64,000 bases of DNA from Clavibacter nebraskensis NCPPB 2581 (GTDB lineage: Bacteria; Actinomycetota; Actinomycetes; Actinomycetales; Microbacteriaceae): the NCBI RefSeq assembly GCF_000355695.1, contig NC_020891.1, positions 248,001-312,000 on the forward strand, written 5' to 3'. A program made the position numbers and the translations under genes. The number at the start of each line of letters is the position of its first letter. The first letter of the stretch is position 1. The notes beneath the pieces are model-generated. The model worked only from the letters and a program-made list of their open reading frames with translations. It searched no databases and had not been told where the DNA came from. Below are positions 26,990-37,103 of the stretch, one piece after another.

Positions 26990-26998
26990 TCCCCGTGC

Positions 26999-27035
26999 GG
27001 CCCGCCGCGCGCCCCTCCCGGGTGCGCCGCGGGCC
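26999..27035. terminator. Hairpin between clpB and the alpha-galactosidase gene
   Basis: GGCCCGC (26999-27005) pairs with GCGGGCC (27029-27035), extended by an inner GCGC/GCGC-type stem. It lies between convergent stops at 26989 and 27056, so it probably ends both transcripts. Confidence 0.55.
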
Positions 27036-27055
27036 GTCGTCGTGTCCGGCCGGGA

Positions 27056-29239
27056 TCAGACCGCCGTCACCCGCAGGATCGCGATCGACTCGGGCAGCAT
27101 CAGCGGCGCGTGCAGGCCCGAGGCCCCGAGCGCGCGGCCCGTCAGCTCGACGCCGCCCCACCAGGCCGGCGCGACGAAGCCCGGCTCGGGGGTGCCGACG
27201 CGCACGGGCTCCACGCGGTAGCGGCGCGCGGGATCCAGGCCCGGCAGCAGGACGCGGCCGCGCGGCGAGACCTCGGAGCGGCCGATCGACGCGAGGAAGA
27301 ACAGCGCGGAGCCCGCGTCCTCCGCGACGGCGCCGTAGACGAGCAGCGTCGGGTCGCTCTCGTCCGCGCGGACCACCGTGCCCGAGTGCATGAGCGCGCG
27401 CTCCTCCTTGTAGAGGGCGATCCACGCCGCGAGGTCCGCGTTCTCTTCGTCGGTCGCCTGCGCGAGGTCCCACTCGATGCCGAGGTGGCCGTAGAGCGCC
27501 GAGCCCGCGCGGAACGCGAGCCGGTGCGCGCGGCCCGTGGTGTGGCTGACACCGGACGCGATGTGGGAGCCGAGCAGCTCCGGCGGGAGGAGCTGCATGG
27601 TCCAGCGCATCATCGTCTGCCGGTCGAGCGGGTCGATGCAGTCGGAGACCCAGACGCGGTCGGTGCGCTCGAGCACGCCGAGGTCGACGCGGGATCCGCC
27701 CGAGGAGCACGACTCGATCTCGAGGCCGGGGAAGCGCGCCTTCAGCTCGTCCATGAGGCGGTACGCGGCGAGCGTCTGCAGGTGCACGCCCGCCTCGCCG
27801 CGCGGGGCGATGCCGGCGTCGACGAGGTCGCGGTTGTGGTCCCACTTGATGTAGGCGATGTCGTTCTCGGTCAGGATCGCGGTCATCCGCTCGAGCACGT
27901 GGTCGTAGGCCGCCGGGATCGCGAGGTCGAGCACCTGCTGGTCGCGGGCGCGGACGGGGAGGCGGCCGCCGGTGGCCATGATCCACTCCGGGTGGGCGCG
28001 CGCCAGGTCGGAGTCCTCGTTGACCATCTCGGGCTCGAACCAGATGCCGAACTCCATGCCGAGGCCCTGGACGTGGTCGATGATGGGGCGCAGGCCGTCG
28101 GGCCAGACGTCCTCGTCGACGTACCAGTCGCCGAGGCCGGCGTGGTCGTCGCGGCGGTGGCGGAACCAGCCGTCGTCGAGCACGTAGCGCTCGACGCCGA
28201 GGGCGGCGGCGCGATCCGCGAGGTCGGTGAGGCGCGCGAGGTCGTGGTCGAAGTAGACGGCCTCCCACACGTTGATCGTCATGGGCCGGTCGCGGCGCGG
28301 GTGCGTGTCCCGCGCGCGCAGGTGGCGGTGGAAGCGGGCGGCCTGGTCGTCGAGGCCGTGGCCGTACGCGGCGTACACCCACGGGCTCGCATACGCCTCT
28401 CCCTGCGCCAGGCGCACCTCGCCGGGCAGCAGCAGCTCGCCGCCGCCGATCACCTGGCGGCCGGTGGAGAGGCGCTCGGCGTAGTGGCGGTGGTTGCCGC
28501 TGAAGGCGACGTGCACGCCGCGGACGTCGCCGTACCGGAAGCCGAAGCCGGGCGTGCCGACGGAGAGGAGGGTCGCCGCGTCGGGGCCGGTGCGGCCCTT
28601 GCGGCCCTCGCGCTCGTGGATCCCGACCACGAGCTCGCGGCGCTGCGGCGTGCGCTCGAGGCCCCACCGGCCGGCGAAGTCGAGGATCTCGCGGGCCTCG
28701 GCGGGCAGCGGCAGCGCGAGCGTGACGCCGCCGACGGAGTAGATCCCCTCGCCCGTGTTGGTGACCTCGGCGCGCGTGCGGACGAGGCCCGACGGCAGCA
28801 GCTCGACGTCGAGCGCGAGGCCGAGGCCCGCGACCTCGTCGACCGCGTCGACGTGCACGAGGGCGGGGCCGGCGGACGCGGATCCGGGCCGGCCGTCGAC
28901 GCCAGCGGGGAGCGGGTCGCCGTCGACGGAGGCGGACGTGACGCGGAACAGCGGCGACCAGTCGGCGCCGTCGCGGTGGCCCTCGAGGCCGGGCTTGCCG
29001 GTCCAGGAGGTGTGCGCCTCGGGGAGGATCGCGAGGCGGATGGGGTCGTCGGCGACGCTGCCCGCGATCGGCTCGACGGCGGCGAGCGCCAGCGTCGCGA
29101 GGTCGTCCGCGGTGGTGTCGCCGAGGCCAGCGCCCCAGTGCACGACGGCCGGCAGGCGGCCCTCCGTGAGGTCGAGCACCAGGGAGACGCCGGACGCCCG
29201 GAGGTGGAGGAGGGCGGAGGGGACGGCGGTGTCGGGCAT
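27056..29239 (-). CDS. GH36 alpha-galactosidase
   Basis: A 727-residue enzyme with the three-part GH36 architecture: an N-terminal beta-sandwich (to about 330), a TIM barrel and a C-terminal beta domain. The nucleophile Asp is in IKWDHNRDL near residue 464. The acid/base Asp is in VWVSDCIDPLDRQ near 530. YVLDDGWFRHRRDDHAGLGD and GIWFEPEMVNEDSDL are the substrate-pocket blocks. It hydrolyses alpha-1,6-galactosides such as raffinose and melibiose. No signal peptide is seen, so it acts on imported sugar. It has no sugar transporter next to it. ATG 29239 is the start. Confidence 0.95.
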   Translation of the reverse strand: MPDTAVPSALLHLRASGVSLVLDLTEGRLPAVVHWGAGLGDTTADDLATLALAAVEPIAGSVADDPIRLAILPEAHTSWTGKPGLEGHRDGADWSPLFRVTSASVDGDPLPAGVDGRPGSASAGPALVHVDAVDEVAGLGLALDVELLPSGLVRTRAEVTNTGEGIYSVGGVTLALPLPAEAREILDFAGRWGLERTPQRRELVVGIHEREGRKGRTGPDAATLLSVGTPGFGFRYGDVRGVHVAFSGNHRHYAERLSTGRQVIGGGELLLPGEVRLAQGEAYASPWVYAAYGHGLDDQAARFHRHLRARDTHPRRDRPMTINVWEAVYFDHDLARLTDLADRAAALGVERYVLDDGWFRHRRDDHAGLGDWYVDEDVWPDGLRPIIDHVQGLGMEFGIWFEPEMVNEDSDLARAHPEWIMATGGRLPVRARDQQVLDLAIPAAYDHVLERMTAILTENDIAYIKWDHNRDLVDAGIAPRGEAGVHLQTLAAYRLMDELKARFPGLEIESCSSGGSRVDLGVLERTDRVWVSDCIDPLDRQTMMRWTMQLLPPELLGSHIASGVSHTTGRAHRLAFRAGSALYGHLGIEWDLAQATDEENADLAAWIALYKEERALMHSGTVVRADESDPTLLVYGAVAEDAGSALFFLASIGRSEVSPRGRVLLPGLDPARRYRVEPVRVGTPEPGFVAPAWWGGVELTGRALGASGLHAPLMLPESIAILRVTAV

Positions 29240-29295
29240 GGGGCTCCTCGCGTCGATGCGGGTGGGATGCCCCCATCCTCGCGGGTCGACGGGAT

Positions 29296-29318
29296 GCGCG
29301 CGCCGAGGAGGCGCGCGT
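29296..29318. terminator. Hairpin after the 122-residue hypothetical gene
   Basis: CGCGCGCC (29297-29304), loop GAGGA and GGCGCGCG (29310-29317) form a perfect 8-bp stem. It stands directly downstream of the minus-strand gene ending at 29323 and separates it from the alpha-galactosidase start. Confidence 0.5.
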
Positions 29319-29322
29319 GCCG

Positions 29323-29691
29323 TCAGTCCAGGTCCTCGAGCCCCGGGACGGACGTGCCGTCCTGCCGGTCGGCGGTCACGCGCGTGCTCGACTGCGACTG
29401 GCGGGCGCGGACGGTGAGCGCCCGGATCCGGTCGACGGCCCCCGGGGCCCGCAGCTCGTCCTCCGACGGGCCGACCGGCTCCACCACGATCTGGCTGGCC
29501 GGGCCGATGAGGATCGCCACCTCGCCCACGCCGCCCTGGGGCAGCCACACGGGGACCCGCACTGTCTCCGCCGCCGCGCCCTCGCGCGCGAGCGCCTGCG
29601 CGCACTCGACGACGGCACGGGCGATGTCGTCGCCCGTCAGGTAGCGCCCGTCGGCGTAGTGGATGGTGTGCACGCCTCCAGTGAAGGCCAT
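29323..29691 (-). CDS. Hypothetical 122-residue protein
   Basis: The reading frame starts at ATG 29691 (MAFTGGVHTIHYADGRYLTG) and encodes a compact protein with an apparent alpha/beta part to about residue 85. The C-terminal tail is polar and Gln/Ser/Thr-rich (VRARQSQSSTRVTADRQDG). A DDIARAVVECAQALAREG helix and a GEVAILIGPASQIVVEPVG strand pair suggest a folded domain, but I do not recognise the family. It has its own terminator and is divergent from the aldo/keto reductase gene 95 bp away. The coding pattern supports a real gene. Function unknown. Confidence 0.6.
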   Translation of the reverse strand: MAFTGGVHTIHYADGRYLTGDDIARAVVECAQALAREGAAAETVRVPVWLPQGGVGEVAILIGPASQIVVEPVGPSEDELRAPGAVDRIRALTVRARQSQSSTRVTADRQDGTSVPGLEDLD

Positions 29692-29786
29692 GCCATCCGC
29701 GCCGCATAGGGGCTTGTCGGCAGCGGCCCGGGGGTGGAGGGTCCGCCGCGCGCGGGGCGGCAGCGCGCCCTCGGTACGCTCGGCGG

Positions 29787-30791
<1,005 letters not shown>

Positions 30792-30798
30792 TCCGCGG

Positions 30799-32004
30799 AT
30801 GACGGACGCACCCGCCCCCGCCGCCCTCGCCGACCGCGTCGCGCGGCTGCTCGACGCGCAGGGGATCGTCGACGGCCACGACGACCTCGCCTGGGCGCTC
30901 CGCAAGCGCGCGGTGCGGGATGGCGGGCCGAGCGCGTCCGTCGGCGACGACGTGATCGCGCGCCTCGCTGTCGAGGATGCCGTGCCCGGCCTGCACACCG
31001 ACGTGCCGCGCCTCGCGCGCGGCCGAGTCGCAGCGCAGTTCTGGTCGGTGTGGGTGCCGGACCTGCCCGGGATCGACCCCGTGCGCTCGACCATCGAGCA
31101 GATCGACGTGGTGCGCCGCATCGTCGCCGCGCACCCGGACCGGCTCGCGCTCGCGGTGACGGCCGACGACGTGGACCGCGTCGTCGCGTCCGGCCGCGTC
31201 GCGTCGCTCCTCGGCATGGAGGGCGGCCACTCGATCGGCGGGTCCCTCGGCGCGCTGCGCACCATGCGCGCGCTCGGCGTCCGCTACATGACGCTCACGC
31301 ACAACGCGAACGTGGCGTGGGCCGACTCCGCGACCGACGCGCCCGTGCACCACGGGCTGAGCCCGGCGGGCGAGCGCGTGGTGGGCGAGATGGAGCGCAT
31401 CGGCATGCTCGTCGACCTGTCGCACGTGTCGGCCGACGTGATGCGGCACGCGCTGCGGATCGCCCGGCGGCCCGTGCTGTTCTCGCACTCGGGCGCGCGC
31501 ACCGTGTGCGACGTGCCGCGGAACGTGCCCGACGACGTGCTCGAGTCGCTGCCGGCGAACGGCGGCGTCTGCATGGCCACGTTCGTGCCGCAGTTCGTGT
31601 CGCCCGCGGTCGCGGCGTGGCACGACGAGACGCTGGCGCTCGCGGTGGCGGAGGGCGTGGATCCGCGCGACCACGAGGGCGTGCAGGCCGTCGCCGCGCG
31701 CCGGCCCGGGGAGCGGCCGCGCGCGACGCTCGCCGACGTCGTGCGGCACGTGGAGCGGATCCGCGAGGTCGCCGGCCCCCGGCACGTGGGCCTCGGCGGC
31801 GACTACGACGGCATCGACCGCACGCCCGACGGGCTCGAGGACGTCTCCTGCTACCCGGCCCTGATCGCCGCGCTCGCCGAGCGCGGCTGGTCGGACGACG
31901 ACCTCCGCGCGCTCGCGGGCGGCAACGCGCTGCGCGTGCTGCGGGGCGCGGACGCGGACGACGACGTGTCGCGCGGGGCGGCGGACGCGGGGGCGCTGGC
32001 GTGA
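30799..32004 (+). CDS. Membrane-dipeptidase family (M19) zinc peptidase
   Basis: A 401-residue renal-dipeptidase-like enzyme. Metal ligands can be traced as GIVDGHDDLAWAL (H-x-D), the bridging Glu in LLGMEGGHSIGGSLG, then VDLSHVSADVM and VLFSHSGAR, and the final Asp in GLGGDYDGIDRTPDG. It hydrolyses dipeptides, often including D-residues, in the cytoplasm; no signal peptide is present. Length is normal. It follows the aldo/keto reductase after 7 bp and its TGA overlaps the next gene's GTG. Confidence 0.92.
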   Translation: MTDAPAPAALADRVARLLDAQGIVDGHDDLAWALRKRAVRDGGPSASVGDDVIARLAVEDAVPGLHTDVPRLARGRVAAQFWSVWVPDLPGIDPVRSTIEQIDVVRRIVAAHPDRLALAVTADDVDRVVASGRVASLLGMEGGHSIGGSLGALRTMRALGVRYMTLTHNANVAWADSATDAPVHHGLSPAGERVVGEMERIGMLVDLSHVSADVMRHALRIARRPVLFSHSGARTVCDVPRNVPDDVLESLPANGGVCMATFVPQFVSPAVAAWHDETLALAVAEGVDPRDHEGVQAVAARRPGERPRATLADVVRHVERIREVAGPRHVGLGGDYDGIDRTPDGLEDVSCYPALIAALAERGWSDDDLRALAGGNALRVLRGADADDDVSRGAADAGALA

Positions 32005-32858
32005 GCGTCGACGCCGGATCCGCGGTCGGAGCCGCCGCCGTCGCCGCGATGGACCCGCGCGCCGCGGCCGCCCTGCTCGACGACCTGGCCGACCGCGGCT
32101 GGCCGGCCGAGCACCGCGAGCGGTATGCGGGCTGGATCCTCCGCGCCGCCGGCGGCGTGACGAAGCGCGCGAACTCGGCGCTCCCGGTCGGCCCCGTCGA
32201 CGACCCGGACGCCGCTCTCGACGCGGTGGAGGCGTTCGCGCGCGACCACGGGATCGACGCGTGCGTGCAGGTGTCGCCCGCGTCGGAGCCGTCCGACCTC
32301 CCGGCGCGGCTGGCATCCCGCGGCTACGTCGCCGAGGCGCGCACGCTCGTGCAGGTGGCCGACGCGCACGTCGTCGCCGACCGGCTCGCGGGCGCCCGGC
32401 ACGTCGATCCCGCGCTCGCGGTCACGGTCGCGGACGCGCCCGACGACGCCTGGCTCGACGCGTGGTGGAGCGTCGACGGGCGCGGCGGATCCACGGAGCT
32501 CGCGGTCGCGCGCGGGATCCTCGAGCGTGGCCCGGCCGTGCACGCCGCCGTCCGCGACGGCGACCGCGTCCTCGCGACCGCGCGCCTCGCGCTCGTGGGC
32601 GGCTGGGGCGGCCTCTTCGCCGTCGCGACGCGCCCCGACGCCCGCCGCAGGGGCCTGTCGCGGGCGGCCATGGGAGCGGCGGTCCGGGCGGGCGCCGCGC
32701 GGGGGATCACCGACCTCTGGCTGCAGGTCGTGGCCGAGAACCGCGGGGCCCTGGCCCTGTACGACGCGCTCGGCTTCGTGCCCGCCTCGCGCTACGAGTA
32801 CTGGGCCCGCACCCGCCAGCCGTCCGACGCGACGAGGTCGGCGAGGAACCCGGCGTAG
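32001..32858 (+). CDS. GNAT-family N-acetyltransferase with N-terminal extension
   Basis: A 285-residue protein starting at GTG 32001, fixed by the GTGA overlap with the dipeptidase stop. The first about 130 residues (WPAEHRERYAGWILRAAGG, TKRANSALPVG) form the degenerate N-terminal GNAT half seen in a group of actinobacterial tandem GNATs. The C-terminal half has the functional CoA motif RPDARRRGLSRAAMGAAV and ENRGALALYDALGFVPASRY. The substrate is unknown; the operon partner suggests amino acids or peptides. Its last 67 bp overlap the convergent ABC transporter gene, and the final residues after WART are probably neutral tail. Confidence 0.82.
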   Translation: MSVDAGSAVGAAAVAAMDPRAAAALLDDLADRGWPAEHRERYAGWILRAAGGVTKRANSALPVGPVDDPDAALDAVEAFARDHGIDACVQVSPASEPSDLPARLASRGYVAEARTLVQVADAHVVADRLAGARHVDPALAVTVADAPDDAWLDAWWSVDGRGGSTELAVARGILERGPAVHAAVRDGDRVLATARLALVGGWGGLFAVATRPDARRRGLSRAAMGAAVRAGAARGITDLWLQVVAENRGALALYDALGFVPASRYEYWARTRQPSDATRSARNPA

Positions 32859-34531
32859 ACGCCCGGCTGCCCGGCGAGCTCGTCGTGCGCGCCGCGCTGC
32901 GCGAGGCGGCCGCCGTCGAGCACGAGGATCTCGTCGGCGCTCCGCACGGTGTCGAGCCGGTGCGCGATCACGAGCAGGGTGCGGCGCCCGCGCAGGAGCC
33001 GGATCGCCTCGGCCACGGCCGCGGCGCTCTCCGCGTCGAGCGCCGCCGTGGCCTCGTCGAGCACGACCACGGGCGCGTCCTTCAGGAGCACGCGGGCGAT
33101 CGACACGCGCTGGCGCTGGCCGCCCGAGAGCTGGCGGCCGCCCTCGCCCACGGGCGTGTCGAGGTCGAGCCCGTCGCCGAGCGGAAGGCCGGCACGGCGC
33201 AGCGCGTCCGTGACGGCCGCGTCGTCCGCGTCCGGATCCGCGATGCGCACGTTGTCGCCGAGCGTGCCCGCGAGCAGGTGCACGTCCTGGAAGACGGTGG
33301 ACACGTGCGCGGCCACGTCCGCGAGCGCCATGTCGCGGACGTCGACCCCGCCGATGCGCACGGCGCCGCCGGTCACGTCGGCGGCGCGGGCGACGAGCCG
33401 CGCGACCGTCGTCTTGCCGGATCCGGATGGCCCCACGAGCGCGGTCATGCGGCCCGCGGTCAGCGTGGCGCGGAGATCGGACACGGCGTCGACCGGCGCG
33501 CCCGAGTAGGCGAAGGAGACCCCGTCGAGCTCCACGTCGGATCCGTCGGGCCGGCGCGTCTCCTGGGGTGCGCGCTCGGGGATGGGGGCGGCGTCGAGGA
33601 TCCGGCCCACGGCACGCAGGTCGCGGCGGGCGGCACGTACCCCGACCGCGAGCTCGGCGGCCTGCCCGACGAGGTCTGCCGCGTGGAACACGAGCACGAG
33701 CACCGCGATGGTGCGTCCGGCGTCCGCGGGGCCGAGGAGGGGAGCCACCGCGACCACGAGCGTCACGACGAGCGCCATGCGCAGGGCGGCCCCGAACGCG
33801 ACGAGGCCCGCCACGGTGCGGCCGATGAGGGCGCGCGCGGCCGACCGGCGGCGCACGAGGATCGCGTCGAGGAGGCCCGCGTCGCGCCCGGTGCGCCCGT
33901 GCGCCCGCAGCACGTGCTGCGCCTGCGCGAACTCCACGATGCGCTCGCCCGCCTCGGTGTCCGCCGCGGCGCGCTCGGCGTCGGCGCCCTGCGCGACCAT
34001 GCCGCCCCAGCGCAGCGCGAGGGCCACGAGCGGCGCCAGCACCAGCAGCGCGATGCCGAGCGGCGGGTCGATCGCGAGCAGCCCGGCCGCGATCACGGCG
34101 GGAACGACGGTCGCGGTGATGAGCGGGCGCAGCAGGTACGCGGGCACCCCCATCGACGCCAGCACGCTGCTGCCCGCCGCGGACGTGAGCTCCGCCCGAT
34201 GCGCGGAGTCGAACCACGCGAGCGGCAGGCGCACGACGTGGTCGCCGATGCGGTGGTGAAGTACGTTCGCAGCCCGCACGCCAGCGCCGAACGCGGCTGA
34301 CTGCGCGCCGGCCTGCACGGCCAGATGAGCGGCGGCGAGCACCAGAAACAGGCCTATCCACGGCCACGCGGCCGACGGATCCGCGCCGAAGAGGCGCTCG
34401 AGCACCGGCACGAGCGCGAGCGCCGCGGCGCCGTGCAGCACGGAGGCGGCGACCATGCGGATCACCACGGGGCGGAGCTCGCGCTCCGCGTCCGGGCCGA
34501 GGGTCCTCCGCAGGTCGTCCATCGCGCGCAT
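32792..34531 (-). CDS. ABC transporter half-subunit 2 (IrtB/YbtQ-like, membrane plus ATPase)
   Basis: A 579-residue type IV (exporter-fold) half-transporter. Residues about 1-320 form six membrane segments with the ABC_membrane pattern HHRIGDHVVRLPLAWFDSAH. The ATPase has Walker A GPSGSGKTT near 365-373, signature LSGGQRQRVSIARVLL and Walker B APVVVLDEATAALD. It starts one base inside the stop of the preceding ABC gene (TGATG), so the two form an obligate heterodimer. Homologous pairs in siderophore clusters (IrtAB, YbtPQ) import the metal complex despite their exporter fold. No FAD/siderophore-interaction domain is fused here. Confidence 0.88.
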   Translation of the reverse strand: MRAMDDLRRTLGPDAERELRPVVIRMVAASVLHGAAALALVPVLERLFGADPSAAWPWIGLFLVLAAAHLAVQAGAQSAAFGAGVRAANVLHHRIGDHVVRLPLAWFDSAHRAELTSAAGSSVLASMGVPAYLLRPLITATVVPAVIAAGLLAIDPPLGIALLVLAPLVALALRWGGMVAQGADAERAAADTEAGERIVEFAQAQHVLRAHGRTGRDAGLLDAILVRRRSAARALIGRTVAGLVAFGAALRMALVVTLVVAVAPLLGPADAGRTIAVLVLVFHAADLVGQAAELAVGVRAARRDLRAVGRILDAAPIPERAPQETRRPDGSDVELDGVSFAYSGAPVDAVSDLRATLTAGRMTALVGPSGSGKTTVARLVARAADVTGGAVRIGGVDVRDMALADVAAHVSTVFQDVHLLAGTLGDNVRIADPDADDAAVTDALRRAGLPLGDGLDLDTPVGEGGRQLSGGQRQRVSIARVLLKDAPVVVLDEATAALDAESAAAVAEAIRLLRGRRTLLVIAHRLDTVRSADEILVLDGGRLAQRGAHDELAGQPGVYAGFLADLVASDGWRVRAQYS

Positions 34532-36339
34532 CAGCGGTCCTCCTCGGGGGTGGGGGCGGGGGCGGGGGTGGGGGCGAGGGTGGCGCGGAGCAGCCGTGCG
34601 TACGGGCCGTCGTGCGCCAGCAGCTCGGCGTGGGTGCCGCTCTCGGCGATGCGACCGGCCTCCATCACGACGATGCGGTCGGCGTGCTCCACGCTCGCCA
34701 GCCGGTGCGCGACCACCAGCACGGTGCGGCCGCGCGTCGCGTGCTCCAGGGCGCGCTGCATGCGGGCGGCGGTCGACGGATCCGCGTGCGCCATCGGCTC
34801 GTCGAGCAGGAGCACGGGGCAGTCCGCGACGAGCGCGCGGGCGAGCGCGAGCCGCTGGGCCTCTCCTCCGGAGAGGGCGGTGCGCGGATCCAGCACGGTC
34901 GCGTACCCGTCCGGGAGCGCGGCGATCACGTCGTCGATCTGCGCGATGCGGGCGGCGGCGCGCACCTCGCCGAGCGATGCGTCCGGGCGGCCGAGGCGGA
35001 GGTTCTCGAGCGCGGTGTCGCGCAGCAGCACGGTGTCCTGCAGCACGCAGCCGACCTGGACGTGCCAGGCGGCGGCGGTCGCATCGCGCACGTCCACCCC
35101 GCCGAGCTCGACGGTGCCGCGCGTGGGCAGGCGGAGGCGCGCCACGAGGGCCGCGAGGGTGGACTTGCCGGATCCGGACGGGCCGACGAGCGCGGTCACG
35201 GATCCGGGCGGCAGGTCGAGGTCGATGCCGTCGAGCACGTCGCGCTCGCCGTCGTACGAGAAGCCGACCCCGCGGAGCACGAGGCCCGCGCCGCTCCGCA
35301 CCTCCGGCGTCCGCGGGTGCTCGACGGACGGCTCGACGGGCGCGCGCAGCACCTCGTCGACCGAGGCCGCCGCGTCCACGGCGCCGCGGATCGCCTGCAC
35401 GCGCGGTCCGATGGCGCCGACGGGCGCCGCCATCGCGGGCGCCAGCAGCAGGAACGGTGCGAGGTCGGCGGCGGGCAGCGCGCCCGCGGCGACCATCGCG
35501 CCGCCCACCGGGACGACCAGCGCGAGGACGCCGAGCGGCGAGACGGTGAGCCACGACGCCGTGGTGGCGGCCGTGGTGCGGGCGACCCAGGCGCCGAAGA
35601 ACGCGGCGAACGCATCCACCGCCTCCGTGTAGCGCGCGTGCGCCCGGCCGGGGCGGCCGAAGGAGCGCACCACCTGGATCCCGTCGGCGAACTCCACCAC
35701 GCTGCCCGCGATCTCCCCGGCCGCGCGCCCGTACTCGGCCATCGAGGACATGGCGCCCGCCATCGCCCGCGCGAACAGGGCCATTCCGGCCACGAGCGGC
35801 AGCAGGCAGACGAGCGCGAGCGGTACGTCGACGGTGAGCAGGTAGACGAGCGACGCGACGGTGACGACCACGAGCCGCGTCGCGTCGAGCAGCGTGTGCG
35901 CGACGAGCGCGTGCAGCGCCGCCACGTCCCCCTGCACCGACTGTCGCACGCGGCCGGCGTCGTGCGCGTCGAACCAGGAGAGCGGCACGCGGCCGAGGCG
36001 CGCGACGACGCGGCGTCGGAGATCCAGCTGCAGGTCGGCGTCGGCCAGGTGCGTGAGCGTGTCGGCGGACGCGCTGAGCACGAGACCCGCGATCCCCGCG
36101 GCGGCGGCGGCGACCACCCAGCCCCACGCGGGCGGGCCGCCGGGGTCCGCGACCAGGGCGCGGCCGATCTCGGCGACCGCGACGAAGGCGACCAGCCCGC
36201 TCGCGGACGCGACCGCCTGCACCGCGACGGCCGCGACCAGGCGCCCGCGGACGGCGCGCACGGCGTCGGCGACGGTCGCGGGGGCGTCCGTCGCGGGATC
36301 CGCGCGCGCCTCCCGCTGCGCCGTCGTCGCGTCGCTCAT
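34531..36339 (-). CDS. ABC transporter half-subunit 1 (IrtA/YbtP-like, membrane plus ATPase)
   Basis: A 602-residue partner of the following half-transporter. The membrane domain (about 30-330) contains RRVVARLGRVPLSWFDAHDA. The ATPase has Walker A GPSGSGKSTL near 383, signature ALSGGEAQRLALARAL and Walker B PVLLLDEPMAHADP, with DEPMAHAD instead of the usual DEATSALD, a variation shared with YbtP/IrtA-like subunits. The C-terminus is a short Pro/Ala repeat. It starts ATGA-overlapping the methyltransferase stop, placing it third in the thioesterase-led unit. Predicted role: uptake or export of the metallophore. Confidence 0.88.
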   Translation of the reverse strand: MSDATTAQREARADPATDAPATVADAVRAVRGRLVAAVAVQAVASASGLVAFVAVAEIGRALVADPGGPPAWGWVVAAAAAGIAGLVLSASADTLTHLADADLQLDLRRRVVARLGRVPLSWFDAHDAGRVRQSVQGDVAALHALVAHTLLDATRLVVVTVASLVYLLTVDVPLALVCLLPLVAGMALFARAMAGAMSSMAEYGRAAGEIAGSVVEFADGIQVVRSFGRPGRAHARYTEAVDAFAAFFGAWVARTTAATTASWLTVSPLGVLALVVPVGGAMVAAGALPAADLAPFLLLAPAMAAPVGAIGPRVQAIRGAVDAAASVDEVLRAPVEPSVEHPRTPEVRSGAGLVLRGVGFSYDGERDVLDGIDLDLPPGSVTALVGPSGSGKSTLAALVARLRLPTRGTVELGGVDVRDATAAAWHVQVGCVLQDTVLLRDTALENLRLGRPDASLGEVRAAARIAQIDDVIAALPDGYATVLDPRTALSGGEAQRLALARALVADCPVLLLDEPMAHADPSTAARMQRALEHATRGRTVLVVAHRLASVEHADRIVVMEAGRIAESGTHAELLAHDGPYARLLRATLAPTPAPAPTPEEDR

Positions 36340-37103
36340 CGGCGCAGCACCGCGACCTCCGTCGCCGCGTCCTCCATCCCGCCGCGGAGCGCGCTCCACG
36401 GTCGGCCCGCCTCGCGTGCCAGCGTCGCCGCGTCCAGGCTGTGCCATTCGTATCCCCCCATGACCTCGCGTACCGCCCTCGTGCCGTCGAGCACGAGCCA
36501 GCGGGTGGTGAACCGGGTGGCGCCGTCCCGGCCGGGCTCGGCCGTGGTCCACCACTCGTAGGTCTGCGTGCCGATGCGCTCGCGCAGGAGCCGCGTCGGC
36601 GGGAGCGCGCGGGCGCTCGTGCCCATCAGGTCGACCACGATCACGCCGCCGGGCTCGAGCCGCTCGAGGCAGCGCCGCCAGAGGCCAGCGCGGTCGGCGC
36701 CGCCGAGGTGCCCGGCCACGCCGATGAGCACGACCGCCTGGATGCGGTCGGGCAGCGTCAGCTCCTGGGCCGTCTCGGGGCGGATGGTCACCCGGTGGCG
36801 GAGCGCCGGATCCTCGTGCACGCGGCTCCGCAGCACCGCGCGCATCACGGGCGAGGGCTCGGCCGCGAGGATCGGCGCGTCGGGGAGCAGCGCGGCGATC
36901 AGGCGCGTGATGCGGCCCGTGCCGGCGCCGATCTCCACGACGGTCCCGGGGGCGTCGGGCGCAGCGGGGGCGCCGACCGGCTCGCCCGCCGAGGTGCCCG
37001 CCAGCGCCTCGGCGAGCACGCCCGCCATCGCCTCCGTGTGCCTCCGGGCCACGAGGTCGTAGAACTCCGCGCCGGGGGAGTAGTCCTGCAGGTCGAGCGT
37101 CAC
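36336..37103 (-). CDS. Class I SAM-dependent methyltransferase of the metallophore cluster
   Basis: A 255-residue methyltransferase starting at GTG 37103 (GTGA overlap with the thioesterase stop). SAM motif I is VVEIGAGTGRITRLI near residues 53-67, the acidic loop is ILAAEPSPVMRAVL, and LPDRIQAVVLIGVAGHLGG is motif II/III. It is clearly paralogous to the C-terminal domain of the reductase-methyltransferase fusion at 39235-41157: both share AEPS..RAVL, DLPDR/LPDR, a GH-L block, a V-DLMG/V-ETMG strand and E-WW. It probably methylates an N, O or C atom of the peptide scaffold. Position cannot be predicted. Confidence 0.85.
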   Translation of the reverse strand: MTLDLQDYSPGAEFYDLVARRHTEAMAGVLAEALAGTSAGEPVGAPAAPDAPGTVVEIGAGTGRITRLIAALLPDAPILAAEPSPVMRAVLRSRVHEDPALRHRVTIRPETAQELTLPDRIQAVVLIGVAGHLGGADRAGLWRRCLERLEPGGVIVVDLMGTSARALPPTRLLRERIGTQTYEWWTTAEPGRDGATRFTTRWLVLDGTRAVREVMGGYEWHSLDAATLAREAGRPWSALRGGMEDAATEVAVLRR

